A stretch of DNA of 64,000 bases from Patulibacter americanus DSM 16676. Its GTDB lineage: Bacteria > Actinomycetota > Thermoleophilia > Solirubrobacterales > Solirubrobacteraceae. The stretch lies in assembly GCF_000420025.1 (NCBI RefSeq), contig NZ_ATUD01000002.1:124001-188000 (forward strand), in the 5' to 3' direction. The translations under genes were made by a program, and so were the position numbers. Below are positions 27,151 to 36,096 of the stretch, piece after piece (the first letter of the stretch is position 1; each line of letters begins with the position of its first letter). The notes below the pieces were generated by a model that saw nothing but the letters and a program-made list of their open reading frames with translations, had not been told where the DNA came from and made no database searches.

Positions 27151-28854
27151 ATGAACCGCCCCGTCCTCCGTCATCGCCCCCTGTCCGTGCTCGGGGTGGT
27201 GGTCGCCTGCGCGACGCTCGCGGGGACGACCCTCGGAGCCGCGACGCCCGCGGGGGCGGCCACGCCGCCAGCCGCGCCCACGACGTCGGGCCCCACGGGC
27301 CGGCTGCTCGTCACCGTCCGCGGCGCCCACGGGAACGCGACGCACGCCGTCTCCGACCGGGTCGAGGACTCCGTCCGCCAGGCCGGCTCCCGTGCCGTGG
27401 CGGCGGACGCGACCGGCACGACCGCGGCCGTCCGGGCGGGGGACGCGGCGTCCCGCGCCCGGCTCAAGGCCCGGCTGGAGCGCGACCCCGACGTCGTCGA
27501 GGTCGTGGAGGAGCACCGCGCGGCGGTGCGCGCGCTCCCCAACGACGCCGTCCTGCACGACCAGGACCCCGCCGCGCCGCCCGGCGTGGAGTTCGGCTGG
27601 TGGGCCAAGGGCATGAAGCTCCCGCAGGCGTGGTCGCTGGCCAATGGCAAGGGCACCACCGTCGCCGTCATCGACTCCGGGTTCGACCTCACGCACCCGC
27701 AGCTCTCGGGCATCGTCGACCGCGCCCTCGTCATCGAGAGCCAGGGCGTGCCCGGCACGGCCCGCACCGACGAGTACGGCCACGGCACGCACGTCGCCTC
27801 GCTCGCATGCTCCGCCTTCAACGACGGCGCCGGCACCGTCGGCGCCGGCGGGCGCTGCCGCCTCATCACGATCAAGAGCGACCTCTACGACACGAGCGTC
27901 GCGAAGGCCGTGAAGAAGGCCACGGCGCTCGGTGCGGACGCGATCGTCATGAGCTTCGGCGTCGACGGCGACGTGCCCGCGCCGGAGTTCCTGAAGCAGG
28001 CCCTGCAGGACGCCGCCGACAAGGGCGTCGTCCTGGTCGCCGCCGCGGCCGACAAGGCCACGACCCAGCAGGGCTACCCCGCCAACGTCCTGCAGCCGAC
28101 GGGCACGGGGGCGGACCTCGAGGCGGGCATAGGCCTGTCCGTCACCGCGGCGCTCGCGACCGGCGTGCGGGCGAGCTTCGCCGGGTCCGGCAGCCAGATC
28201 AGCGTCGCGGGCTACGGCGCGTTCGCCGACGTGAGCGGCCCCCCCGGGATCCTCGGGGCGTTCCCCGCCGCGGTCACGGCGAACGAGCAGCCGTCGAAGG
28301 ACGGGCCGGCGGTCGCGAAGCGGGTCCCGTTGCGGGGCGACACGCGGTACGCGTACCAGGCGGGCACGTCCATGGCGACCCCGATGGTCGCCGGCGTCGC
28401 CGCGCTCGTGCGCACCGCGAACCCGGGGCTGACCGCCGCCGGCATCGTCCGCGTCATCAAGGACACCGCGTCCCGTCCGGAGGGCTGGACGACCGGTACG
28501 GGCTGGGGCGTCGTGAACGGCTACGCCGCGGTCGACACTGCGCGCCGCATCGACCTGCGCGCGCCCCGCGCCACGTTCCGCAGCCGCTCCCGCACGATCT
28601 CGGGGTCGCGCACGACCCTGAGCTGGACCGTGACGGACAAGGCGCCGAAGCCGCTCGTCGCCTCGGGCGTGCGCCGCGTCGAGGTGTGGCGCAGCGTCGA
28701 CGGGAGGCGCTTCGCCCGCGTGGCCGCCACCGGCGCCACGCGGCTGGCGGTCTCGGTGCCTCGCGGCACGGTGCGCTACGCGCTGCGCGGCGTCGACCGC
28801 GCCGGCAACCGCGCGGGCATCACGAAGCGCGCGACGGTCACGATCACCCGCTGA
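27151..28854 (+). CDS. Secreted subtilisin-like (S8) serine protease
   Basis: 567 residues with a clear signal peptide (MNRPVLRHRPLS, a hydrophobic core, Ala-x-Ala near residue 36). An inhibitor-like propeptide spans about 45-130. The S8 catalytic domain has D175 (VIDSGFD), H211 (GHGTHVAS) and S407 (GTSMATPM). At the oxyanion-hole position the usual Asn appears to be Asp (D301, in VAAAADKA where AAGN is expected). A C-terminal domain of about 100 residues is beta-rich with a repeated RVxxT pattern, probably an immunoglobulin-like or binding module. AGGA lies about 10 nt before the ATG. Confidence 0.93.
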   Translation: MNRPVLRHRPLSVLGVVVACATLAGTTLGAATPAGAATPPAAPTTSGPTGRLLVTVRGAHGNATHAVSDRVEDSVRQAGSRAVAADATGTTAAVRAGDAASRARLKARLERDPDVVEVVEEHRAAVRALPNDAVLHDQDPAAPPGVEFGWWAKGMKLPQAWSLANGKGTTVAVIDSGFDLTHPQLSGIVDRALVIESQGVPGTARTDEYGHGTHVASLACSAFNDGAGTVGAGGRCRLITIKSDLYDTSVAKAVKKATALGADAIVMSFGVDGDVPAPEFLKQALQDAADKGVVLVAAAADKATTQQGYPANVLQPTGTGADLEAGIGLSVTAALATGVRASFAGSGSQISVAGYGAFADVSGPPGILGAFPAAVTANEQPSKDGPAVAKRVPLRGDTRYAYQAGTSMATPMVAGVAALVRTANPGLTAAGIVRVIKDTASRPEGWTTGTGWGVVNGYAAVDTARRIDLRAPRATFRSRSRTISGSRTTLSWTVTDKAPKPLVASGVRRVEVWRSVDGRRFARVAATGATRLAVSVPRGTVRYALRGVDRAGNRAGITKRATVTITR

Positions 28855-28855
28855 C

Positions 28856-28883
28856 GCGGCGCCCGGTCACGACCCGGCGCCGC
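28856..28883. terminator. Bidirectional hairpin between convergent genes
   Basis: GCGGCGCC-C-GGTC pairs with GACC-C-GGCGCCGC around an AC loop: 12 base pairs with one C-C mismatch. It lies directly between the S8 protease and WS/DGAT ends. No T tract on either side. Confidence 0.6.
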
Positions 28884-28948
28884 CCGGTCGCGCCTGAGGC
28901 CGGCCGCTCACCCCTGAGGCTCCCCCGTCCCGGCCGCTGCCGCCCGGA

Positions 28949-30391
28949 TCAGTCGCCCGCCACGGCCGCCCGGTCGGCGGCCCGGTGCGCGTTCACCGTC
29001 TGCGCGAGCGAGTCGAGATCGTCGACGGCCGCCGCGATCCCGTCCGCGAGCAGCTTCAGGTCGGGTACGGCGTCGCGGTCGGCGATCAGTCCGAAGTTCA
29101 CGGCGCCGTCGTAGGAGAGGATCGCGATCGCCAGCGCGTGGTCCTGGGGGAGGAACGCGATCGGGAACGCCCGCTCCATCCGCCGCCCGCGGAAGTAGAG
29201 CGGGAACTGCGGCCCCGGCACGTTCGTGACGAGCAGGTTGAAGAGCCGCGTCGAGAACGTCAGCCGCGACGCCTGCGCGAGGATCGTCGGCGGGGCGAAG
29301 CTCTGCACGTTGGCGATCGTCTCCGCGCCGAGCGCCTGCTTGCTCTCCTTCAACCCCTTCATCGCCTCGCGGATGAACGTCAGCCGCTGCACCGGGTCCT
29401 CGATGTAGACGGGCAGGGGTCCGCGCATCGCGGTCAGCCGGTTGCCGAGCTGCCCTTGCTCGTTCGGCGACCGGATGGAGACGGGGACGAGCGCGCGGAG
29501 CTCGAGGCCCTGGGTGCGCACGCCGCGGTGGCGCAGCCATTCGCGCAACGCGCTGGTGACGGCCGCGAGCATGACGTCGTTGACGGTGCCGCCGAAGGCG
29601 TCCTTGATCCGCTTGTAGGCGGCGAGGTCGCCCTCCACCACGCGGTAGCGGCGGTGGGGGCCGATCGGGACGTTCAGGGGCGTCGGCGGGGCGGGGTTCA
29701 GCAGCGCCCACGCCATCTCGCCGACGCCCTCCCCGACCTCCTTGACCCGGTGGATCGCGGCCTTCGGGCGGCCGAGCGCCTCGACGGCCCGGGCGGCCCC
29801 GAGGACGGCCGCGCGTCCGACGCCGAGCACGCCGTCCGTCAGCAGCTCCGCGCGCGACGGGACGGGGCGGGCCTGCCACGCCTCGTCGGGGTGGGGGATC
29901 TCCATCGGCTCCGGCCCGATGTCGAGCAGCGCGGTGGCGATGTCGATCCCGCTGAGGCCGTCGATGAGCGCGTGGTGCGTCTTCGAGATCATCGCCCAGC
30001 GGTCCGTCTCGAGCGCCTCGATGATCCACAGCTCCCACAGCGGCTTGGAGCGGTCGAGGCGCTGGGAGAAGATCTGCGCCGTCGCCTCCCGCAGCTGGTC
30101 CCGGCCACCGGGGGAGGGGAGCGCCGTGCGGCGCACGTGGTACTCGAGGTTGAACGCCGGGTCGTCGATCCAGACCGGGTTGCCCGACTGCATCGGGGCG
30201 TGCTCGAGGCGCTGGCGGTAGCGGGGCAGCAGGTGCAGGCGTCCACGGATCGTGTCGAGGATCTCGTGGAACGCGGGCGGGGGGCCCTCGAAGAGCGTGA
30301 GGCCCCCGATGTGCATGTGCGACGCCGGCCCCTCCTGGTGGAGGAACCCGGCGTCCACGGCCGTGAGCCGGTCCGTCTGCTGCTGGGCCAT
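28949..30391 (-). CDS. Wax ester synthase/diacylglycerol acyltransferase (WS/DGAT)
   Basis: 480 residues. The catalytic motif HHxxxDG is intact (H139, H140, D144, G145). N-terminal TAVDAGFLHQEGPASHMHIG and C-terminal VTNVPGPQFPLYFRG-type stretches (seen as NVPGPQFPLY) are characteristic. It would esterify acyl-CoA with diacylglycerol or fatty alcohols to make storage lipid at the membrane. Mycobacteria and related actinobacteria carry many paralogues; only one is in this window. The ATG at 30391 is preceded by GGAGGGG about 9 nt upstream. Confidence 0.95.
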   Translation of the reverse strand: MAQQQTDRLTAVDAGFLHQEGPASHMHIGGLTLFEGPPPAFHEILDTIRGRLHLLPRYRQRLEHAPMQSGNPVWIDDPAFNLEYHVRRTALPSPGGRDQLREATAQIFSQRLDRSKPLWELWIIEALETDRWAMISKTHHALIDGLSGIDIATALLDIGPEPMEIPHPDEAWQARPVPSRAELLTDGVLGVGRAAVLGAARAVEALGRPKAAIHRVKEVGEGVGEMAWALLNPAPPTPLNVPIGPHRRYRVVEGDLAAYKRIKDAFGGTVNDVMLAAVTSALREWLRHRGVRTQGLELRALVPVSIRSPNEQGQLGNRLTAMRGPLPVYIEDPVQRLTFIREAMKGLKESKQALGAETIANVQSFAPPTILAQASRLTFSTRLFNLLVTNVPGPQFPLYFRGRRMERAFPIAFLPQDHALAIAILSYDGAVNFGLIADRDAVPDLKLLADGIAAAVDDLDSLAQTVNAHRAADRAAVAGD

Positions 30392-30488
30392 GCGGTGGGG
30401 TCCCCTCCGTCGGTGTGCGCGGGCGTCCGGGGCGCGGGCCCCGGACGATCCACCCTACCCGCCGCGACGGGCCCCGGCCACGGGTGTC

Positions 30489-30494
30489 TACGCT
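30489..30494 (+). promoter_or_regulatory. -10 box of the M28 peptidase gene
   Basis: TACGCT ends 6 nt before ATG 30501. Confidence 0.5.
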
Positions 30495-30500
30495 GGGGCG

Positions 30501-31499
30501 ATGCCCGTCCGCCGCGCCTCCGACACCGGCCGCCCGGGCGGCCGTTCGCGGGCGTGGATCGTCGCCGCGGGGGCGGTCGTCGCCGCGGTGCTGGTGGCGG
30601 TCCTCGTGCTGATCCCGCGGGGCGAGGAGGCCACCCCCGCGGCGGGTCGCGGGCTCGACGCCGACCTGGCTGCGGCCCGACGGACCGACGCCGCGGTCCC
30701 GGCGGCGACCACGCGCCGGTTCGACGCCGACCGGGCGCTGCGGCTCGTGCGGCTGCAGCTCCAGGCGGGCCCGCGGCCCTCGGGAAGCCCCGCGCTGGAG
30801 CGGGTCCGGCGCAGCCTGCTGGCGCGCCTGCCCCGCGCGCGGCGCGAGGCGGTCCCGGGCCACCCGGGGCTCTTCAACCTCGTCGGCACGATCCCGGGCC
30901 GCCGGCCCGCGATCGTGCTCGCCGCGCACTACGACACGCAGATCGAGCCCGCCGGGTTCGTGGGCGCGAACGACTCCGCCGCCGGCACCGCGGTCGTGCT
31001 CGAGGCCGCCCGCGCGCTCACGGGGACCAAGCGGCCCGCGGGCGCCCGCGAGGTGCGGTTCGTGCTGCTGGACGGCGAGGAGCTGCCGCCGGGCGCGGCC
31101 GACGCGGACTTCCTCGCCCAGGGCCTGCGCGGCTCGAAGGCCTACGCCGCGGCGCACGCGCGGAAGCTCGGCGCCGTCGTGGTGGCGGACTACGTCGCCG
31201 GGCGTGGACTGCGGCTCCCGCGTGAGCCCGGGTCCGACGAGGAGCTGTGGGCCCGGGTGCGGGCCGCCGCGCAGCGGGCGGGCGTGGGATCCGTCTTCGC
31301 CGGCACGGGCCGCGTCGGCATCGTCGACGACCACGTGCCGTTCCTGCAGGCCGGCGTGCCGGCCGTCGACCTCATCGACTGGGACTACGCGTACAAGCAG
31401 ACGGCGCAGGACACGCTCGACCGCCTCTCCGCGCGGGCGATCGACGCGACGGGGGAGACCGTCGTCGACTGGCTCCTGACGGAGCGCCGCCGCCGCTGA
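30501..31499 (+). CDS. M28-family metallopeptidase, membrane-anchored
   Basis: 332 residues: a basic start, one membrane anchor (about residues 18-40), an Ala-rich linker, then an M28 zinc aminopeptidase/glutaminyl-cyclase-like domain. Zinc ligands are recognisable in AAHYDTQ, GANDSAAG and LLDGEE, with a late His in VDDHVPF. Active site outside the cell. Bacterial glutaminyl cyclases and aminopeptidases share this fold, and VPAVDLIDWDYAYKQTAQDT is closer in style to the cyclase group (DLID...WHT), so N-terminal pyroglutamate formation is an alternative function. Divergent from WS/DGAT. Confidence 0.88.
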   Translation: MPVRRASDTGRPGGRSRAWIVAAGAVVAAVLVAVLVLIPRGEEATPAAGRGLDADLAAARRTDAAVPAATTRRFDADRALRLVRLQLQAGPRPSGSPALERVRRSLLARLPRARREAVPGHPGLFNLVGTIPGRRPAIVLAAHYDTQIEPAGFVGANDSAAGTAVVLEAARALTGTKRPAGAREVRFVLLDGEELPPGAADADFLAQGLRGSKAYAAAHARKLGAVVVADYVAGRGLRLPREPGSDEELWARVRAAAQRAGVGSVFAGTGRVGIVDDHVPFLQAGVPAVDLIDWDYAYKQTAQDTLDRLSARAIDATGETVVDWLLTERRRR

Positions 31500-31598
31500 G
31501 GGCGACCACCCCACCGGGCCCCGGCGTCTGCAGGCCGCGTGTGCGTCATGTCCGATCCGTCGGGTCGGGTATCCGCCCACGGCTCGCCCGAAGGCGCG

Positions 31599-31604
31599 TA
31601 CCAT
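31599..31604 (+). promoter_or_regulatory. -10 box of ispH
   Basis: TACCAT, then GGAGGA, then GTG 31611. The GGAGGA is too close to work as a ribosome-binding site and would lie at or before the transcription start. Confidence 0.5.
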
Positions 31605-31610
31605 GGAGGA

Positions 31611-32591
31611 GTGAGCTCGCTCCCCACCCCGGACACCGTCCTGCTCGCCCGCCCGCGCGGCTTCTGCGCCGGCGTGGACCGGGCCGTCGTCACGGTCGAG
31701 CGTGCGCTGGACCTCTACGGACCCCCGGTGTACGTGCGCAAGGAGATCGTCCACAACAAGCACGTCGTGGAGAGCCTGCGCGCCCGCGGCGCCGTCTTCG
31801 TCGACGAGCTGACCGACGACGTCCCGCAGGGCGCCGTCACGGTCTTCTCCGCGCACGGCGTCAGCCCGGCCGTCCACGAGGACGCCGGCCGCCGCGGCCT
31901 GCGCACCATCGACGCCACGTGCCCGCTGGTGACGAAGGTGCACCGCGAGGCCGTGAAGTTCGCCGAGGAGGGCTACCACATGATCCTCATCGGCCACGCG
32001 GGCCACGAGGAGGTCGAGGGCACGATGGGCGAGGCCCCCGACCACATCACGCTGGTCGAGACGATCGACGACGTCGACAAGCTCGACATCGACCCCGAGA
32101 CGGAGAAGCTCGCCTACATCTCGCAGACGACCCTCTCCGTCGGCGAGACGCGCGACATCATCACCCGCCTGCGCGAGCGCTTCACCCACATCACGGGTCC
32201 GCGCAAGGACGACATCTGTTACGCCACGACGAACCGCCAGGCGGCCGTCAAGGAGCTCGCCGAGCAGTGCGATCTGGTGCTCGTCATCGGGTCGAAGAAC
32301 TCCTCGAACTCGCTGCGCCTGGTCGACGTCACGCGCGAGCTCGGTACGGACTCGTACCTCATCGACCACGTGGACGAGGTCGACGACGCGTGGCTCCAGG
32401 GCCGCCGCACCGTCGGCATCACGTCGGGCGCCAGCGCGCCGGAGGAGCTCGTCGAGGGCCTCGTCGACCTCTTCCGCCAGCGCGGCACGACGGAGGTCCG
32501 CGAGCTCGAGGTCGTGCGCGAGGACGTGCGGTTCATGCTGCCGAAGGCCATCCGCGTGGAGCAGGCCGCCCGCGAGGCCGTTCAGGCCTAG
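31611..32591 (+). CDS. ispH: 4-hydroxy-3-methylbut-2-enyl diphosphate reductase
   Basis: 326 residues. Last step of the MEP isoprenoid pathway, making IPP and DMAPP with a 4Fe-4S cluster. The three cluster cysteines are present: C19 ([10 protein letters not shown]), C104 ([11 protein letters not shown]) and C203 ([10 protein letters not shown]). The substrate histidines ([21 protein letters not shown]) and the catalytic Glu region (EVEGTMGE) are intact. GTG 31611 gives the normal length; the ATG at 31548 would add a Ser/Gly-rich extension and lacks support. A metallophosphoesterase gene follows after 7 nt, probably cotranscribed. Confidence 0.97.
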   Translation: MSSLPTPDTVLLARPRGFCAGVDRAVVTVERALDLYGPPVYVRKEIVHNKHVVESLRARGAVFVDELTDDVPQGAVTVFSAHGVSPAVHEDAGRRGLRTIDATCPLVTKVHREAVKFAEEGYHMILIGHAGHEEVEGTMGEAPDHITLVETIDDVDKLDIDPETEKLAYISQTTLSVGETRDIITRLRERFTHITGPRKDDICYATTNRQAAVKELAEQCDLVLVIGSKNSSNSLRLVDVTRELGTDSYLIDHVDEVDDAWLQGRRTVGITSGASAPEELVEGLVDLFRQRGTTEVRELEVVREDVRFMLPKAIRVEQAAREAVQA

Positions 32592-32598
32592 GGCGCCG

Positions 32599-33747
32599 GT
32601 GCCCGACCCGGCGGGCGGCGCGGTCGTCCCGACCCTCGTCGTCTCGGACCTGCACCTCGGGGCGAACTCCGGCATCGACCTGCTCCGCGAGGACGGCGTC
32701 GCCCGACGACGCCTGTTCGACGCGATCGACGGCGTCGGCCGACTCGTGGTCGCCGGCGACCTGCTCGAGCTGCGCCACGCCCCGCCGCGCGAGATCCTCG
32801 ACCGGGCCCGCCCGTTCCTCCGGGCGTTGGCGGAGCGGCTGGGGCCCGACCGCGAACTGCTGCTGCTCCCGGGCAACCACGACCACCGGCTGATCCGCTC
32901 GTGGCTCGACGCGCAACGCCTGGACGGCCACCCCCTGCCGCTGAGCACCACGCTGGACCCCGCCGACGCGTCGCCGCTGGCCGCCACGCTCGCCGAGGCC
33001 CTGGCGCCCGCGCGGCTGCGGGTCGCGTACCCCGGGGCGTGGCTCGTCCCGCCGGGCGCGAACGGCCGCGGAGGGGTGCTCGTCATGCACGGGCACTACG
33101 TCGACGCCCTGTGGCGCATGCCGACGTTCGAGCGGCTCTCCGCCGGCCTCGCGGCCCGCACCCACGGGGTCACGCCGGACGACCTCCGGGGGCCGGACGA
33201 CTTCGAGCGGGTCCTGGCCCCCGGCTACGGCTGGATGGACGGGCTGGCCGACCACGCGACGGGCCTGGCCGTCGGCGCCACCCAGCGGGCGTCCTCGACC
33301 ACCTGGGAGCGCCTGAACGGCGACCGCGGCTGGACGGGGCGCGGCCTGCGCCTGGCGGTGCCGCGCGTGCTCGCCGCGCTCGAGCGCGCCGGCCTGGGGC
33401 GCTTCGAGCGCGAGCTGACGCCCGAGACGCTGCGCGCCGCCGGCCTGCGGGGGACGGACCGGGTCGCCGAGGCGCTCGGCGTGGCGCCCGACGCGCTGAT
33501 CTTTGGGCACACGCACCGCGCCGGGCCGCTGCCGGGCGATCCCGCGTGGGAATGGGCCACCCAGCGGGGCGGCCGCATGCTGAACACGGGGGCGTGGGTG
33601 CACCCCCGCACGGCGCCCATCGGTCCGGAGGCCGGTCCCGGATCGGCCTACTGGCCGGGGCGGGCGGTGTTGGTCGACGCGGACGGGGCGGCCCGCCCCC
33701 TGCGCCTGCTCGACGACGTCGCGGACCTGCGCGGCCTGCAGGACTGA
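32599..33747 (+). CDS. Calcineurin-like metallophosphoesterase
   Basis: 382 residues from GTG 32599. Two-metal phosphoesterase motifs are in order: VVSDLHLG, AGDLLEL, GNHDHR, MHGHY and IFGHTHRAG. The layout is LpxH-like (UDP-2,3-diacylglucosamine hydrolase), but actinobacteria generally lack lipid A. A different substrate is therefore likely, for example a nucleotide or lipid-linked phosphate. A long helical insert (about residues 160-270) between the fourth and fifth motifs is larger than in LpxH. No membrane segment. Coupled behind ispH. Confidence 0.85.
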   Translation: MPDPAGGAVVPTLVVSDLHLGANSGIDLLREDGVARRRLFDAIDGVGRLVVAGDLLELRHAPPREILDRARPFLRALAERLGPDRELLLLPGNHDHRLIRSWLDAQRLDGHPLPLSTTLDPADASPLAATLAEALAPARLRVAYPGAWLVPPGANGRGGVLVMHGHYVDALWRMPTFERLSAGLAARTHGVTPDDLRGPDDFERVLAPGYGWMDGLADHATGLAVGATQRASSTTWERLNGDRGWTGRGLRLAVPRVLAALERAGLGRFERELTPETLRAAGLRGTDRVAEALGVAPDALIFGHTHRAGPLPGDPAWEWATQRGGRMLNTGAWVHPRTAPIGPEAGPGSAYWPGRAVLVDADGAARPLRLLDDVADLRGLQD

Positions 33748-33760
33748 CGGGGCCGGGGGC

Positions 33761-33837
33761 TCAGGCGGGTCGGACGCCCCGGGCGCGAGGCCCGGGGCTC
33801 AGGCCGCGCCGGACCCTCCGGGCGCGAGGCCCGGGGC
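33761..33837. repeat. 39-nt tandem duplication over the redoxin gene 3' end, with hairpin
   Basis: CCGGGCGCGAGGCCCGGGGC occurs at 33779-33798 and 33818-33837, and GGCTCAGGC precedes or follows each copy. The inner copy encodes the protein C-terminus and stop (TCA 33799-33801); the outer copy repeats it downstream with its own TCA at 33761-33763. The outer copy forms a perfect 9-bp hairpin (GCCCCGGGC/GCCCGGGGC, 33776-33798), probably a terminator for both convergent genes. Confidence 0.75.
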
Positions 33838-34572
33838 GAAGCTCACGCCGTGGACGACGGTGCCGTCGCCGGGCTCGAGCACGAGCTCGGCGGTCGTCGA
33901 GACCTCGTGGGCGACCAGGCGGTAGGCGCCGGGATGGTCCACGACGACGGTCTCGCCGTCCACGACGAGCGAGCCGGGGCCGTCCGGACCGGGCTCGAGC
34001 ACCGCCCACACCTCGCCGGCGGTGTAGGTACCGGACCAGGCGCCGGGCTGGTCCGGCGTCGGCATCGCGAGCAGCGCGTCGTCGTCGTCCAGGGGCCGCA
34101 GCGGCGCGAGCGGCTCGGCGTCGGACCCGAGCAGCTCGAGGATCGCCTCCTCCGTCTCGCGGTAGCCGCCCTCGCCGTGCTCGTAGTGCACGAGCCAGCT
34201 CGTGCCGTCGAAGAGGTAGCGGGCCGGCCAGCCCGGGGTCTCGAACTCGTCGCGGTAGGCGCCCTGGTCGTCGATGAGGACCGGGAAGGTCACCCCGAGG
34301 CGCTTGATGGCCGCACCGACGCGCTCGTAGCCGCGGGAGAGGTCCGAGGCGGGCCAGTGCACGCCGACGACCCGGAGCCCGGCCTCGCCGTAGCGGGCGT
34401 CCCACGCCTTGAGGTACTCCAGGCTGCGCACGGACGCGGGGTTGGCGAAGTCCCAGAACTCGATGAGCACCGGGCGACCCTTCTGCTGGTCCATCCGCAG
34501 CATCGCGACGTTCGCCCAGAGCGCCGGGCGGGGGAACGGAGGGGCCGGGATCGTCTCGGCGGGCACGCGCAT
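33799..34572 (-). CDS. Thioredoxin-fold (redoxin) protein lacking the CxxC motif
   Basis: 257 residues. The first ~140 form a TlpA/DipZ-type thioredoxin fold: a VLIEFWDFANPAS strand-helix, then YLKAWDARYGEAGLRVVGVH and VTFPVLIDDQGAYRDEF. In relatives the helix starts with a C-x-x-C motif; here the position reads N-P-A-S, so disulfide chemistry is unlikely and a binding or structural role is inferred. The C-terminal ~100 residues are a beta-rich extension like those of DipZ-type proteins. No signal peptide is evident. ATG 34572 lies 10 nt after a TACCGT box; the GTG at 34584 overlaps that box and is rejected. Divergent from a membrane protein. Confidence 0.88.
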   Translation of the reverse strand: MRVPAETIPAPPFPRPALWANVAMLRMDQQKGRPVLIEFWDFANPASVRSLEYLKAWDARYGEAGLRVVGVHWPASDLSRGYERVGAAIKRLGVTFPVLIDDQGAYRDEFETPGWPARYLFDGTSWLVHYEHGEGGYRETEEAILELLGSDAEPLAPLRPLDDDDALLAMPTPDQPGAWSGTYTAGEVWAVLEPGPDGPGSLVVDGETVVVDHPGAYRLVAHEVSTTAELVLEPGDGTVVHGVSFAPGLAPGGSGAA

Positions 34573-34582
34573 GAAGGGCGAC

Positions 34583-34588
34583 ACGGTA
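34583..34588 (-). promoter_or_regulatory. -10 box of the redoxin gene
   Basis: TACCGT on the minus strand, 10 nt before ATG 34572. Confidence 0.45.
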
Positions 34589-34637
34589 CATCGTCGGAGG
34601 GGGTGGACAGGAGCGTCCCCCGGGCGCCCCGCTTGCC

Positions 34638-34643
34638 TACCAT
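34638..34643 (+). promoter_or_regulatory. -10 box of the membrane-protein gene at 34651
   Basis: TACCAT ends 7 nt before ATG 34651. Confidence 0.5.
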
Positions 34644-34650
34644 CCGCGGG

Positions 34651-36096
34651 ATGCCTGATGCTGCACCGGCCCGGACCGCACGCTGGCCCGGGGTCGCGGG
34701 CGCGGTGCTCGCCGCGGCGCTGCTCGCCCCGGCGGCGGCCGACGCCCACGGGCTCGGCGGCACCCGCACGCTGCCCATCCCGGAGTGGCTGTTCGCCTGG
34801 GCCGCGGCGATCGTCCTCGTCCTCTCCTTCGTCGGTCTCTCCGTCCTCTGGCCGCGGCCGCGCCTCGCGGCGCTGGCCGTCGGGCGCTCGTGGGCCGTGC
34901 CGGCGCCCGTCCGCGTCGCGGGCCGCGTGCTGCTGGGCGCGCTCGGCGTCGCCCTGTGGGCGCTCACGGTCTGGGCCGGCATCACCGGGACGGACAACGT
35001 CCTCTCGAACGTCGCCCCGGCGATGGTCTACGCCGGCTTCTGGGTGGGCCTCCCCGTGCTCTCGATCCTCGTGGGCGACCTGTGGCGCGCCCTGAGCCCG
35101 TGGCGTGCGATCGCGGACGCCGCCTCCTGGATCGGCCGGCGGGTCGCCGGTCCCGACGGGCTCCCCGCCCCGACGTCCTGGCCGGCCCGCCTCGGCCTGT
35201 GGCCCGCCGCGGCGGTGCTGGTCGCCTTCGCCTGGCTCGAGCTCGCGGCGCCGAACAAGGACGACCCGGGGCTCCTGGGGGTGCTCGCCCTGCTCTACGG
35301 CGCCGCGATGCTCGTCGGCTGCTCCGTCTTCGGCACCCGCTTCCTGGACCAGGCCGACGGCTTCGACCGCTACTTCCGCCTGGCCGCCTCCCTGGCCCCG
35401 CTGCGCTGGCACGACGGCCGGCTGACGCTCCGCTGGCCGGGCACGGGGCTGGCCGAGGTGCGGGCCGAGCCGGGCCTCGCGGCCGTCGTGCTCGCGCTGG
35501 TGGGCTCGACAACGTTCGACGGCGTCTCGGGCGGCGAGCTCTGGACGGCCGACGGCTCCCCCGGCGTCGCGCTGCAGGACGCCCTGGGCTCGCTCGGTCT
35601 CGGCGCGAGCTCGGCCGCCACCGTGGCGGCGACGATCGGCCTGATCGTCGTGACGCTGCTCGTGACGGGCTTCGTCCGCCTGGGCATCGCGGGCGTGCGC
35701 AGCGTCGACCCGAAGCACCAGGACGCCCGCGAGCTGATGGGCCGCTTCGCGCCGACGCTGGTGCCGATCGCGATCGGCTACGCCGTCGCGCACTACTTCT
35801 CGTTCCTGCTGTCCCAGGGCCAGGCGCTCGGGTTCCTGCTCTCCGACCCCCGGGGCACCGGCGCGGACTGGTTCGGCACGGCCGGCTGGAAGGTCGACTA
35901 CGAGGTGCTGAGCGGCAACGCGACGTGGTACGTCCAGGTCGCCGCGCTCGTCCTCGGGCACGTCGCCGGCCTCGTGGCGGCCCACGACCTGGCCCTGCGG
36001 ACGTTCCGCGGTCCGCGGGCCGCCGCCCGCTCCCAGTACTGGATGCTCGCCGTGATGGTGGCGTTCACGTCGCTCGGTCTATGGTTGCTCTCGTGA
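34651..36096 (+). CDS. Polytopic membrane protein (type often labelled fenitrothion hydrolase)
   Basis: 481 residues with an N-terminal signal-like helix ending in ADAHGLGGT and about ten further hydrophobic helices. Conserved-looking stretches include GTDNVLSNVAPAMVYAGFWVG (seen as TDNVLSNVAPAMVY), GDLWRALSPWRAI and HYFSFLLSQGQ. Proteins of this type in actinobacteria are sometimes annotated as fenitrothion hydrolase; nothing here shows hydrolase activity. Histidines at HGLGG and AHYFS could bind a metal or heme, which would fit an electron-transfer or copper-related role near SCO. That is speculation. The stop overlaps the next small gene (GTGA). Confidence 0.85.
   Translation: MPDAAPARTARWPGVAGAVLAAALLAPAAADAHGLGGTRTLPIPEWLFAWAAAIVLVLSFVGLSVLWPRPRLAALAVGRSWAVPAPVRVAGRVLLGALGVALWALTVWAGITGTDNVLSNVAPAMVYAGFWVGLPVLSILVGDLWRALSPWRAIADAASWIGRRVAGPDGLPAPTSWPARLGLWPAAAVLVAFAWLELAAPNKDDPGLLGVLALLYGAAMLVGCSVFGTRFLDQADGFDRYFRLAASLAPLRWHDGRLTLRWPGTGLAEVRAEPGLAAVVLALVGSTTFDGVSGGELWTADGSPGVALQDALGSLGLGASSAATVAATIGLIVVTLLVTGFVRLGIAGVRSVDPKHQDARELMGRFAPTLVPIAIGYAVAHYFSFLLSQGQALGFLLSDPRGTGADWFGTAGWKVDYEVLSGNATWYVQVAALVLGHVAGLVAAHDLALRTFRGPRAAARSQYWMLAVMVAFTSLGLWLLS

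Noticed and set aside
31603..31614. Mini-frame ATG GAG GAG TGA overlapping the ispH start
   Set aside because: It begins inside the TACCAT -10 box, so it would lie upstream of the likely transcription start and not be in the mRNA.
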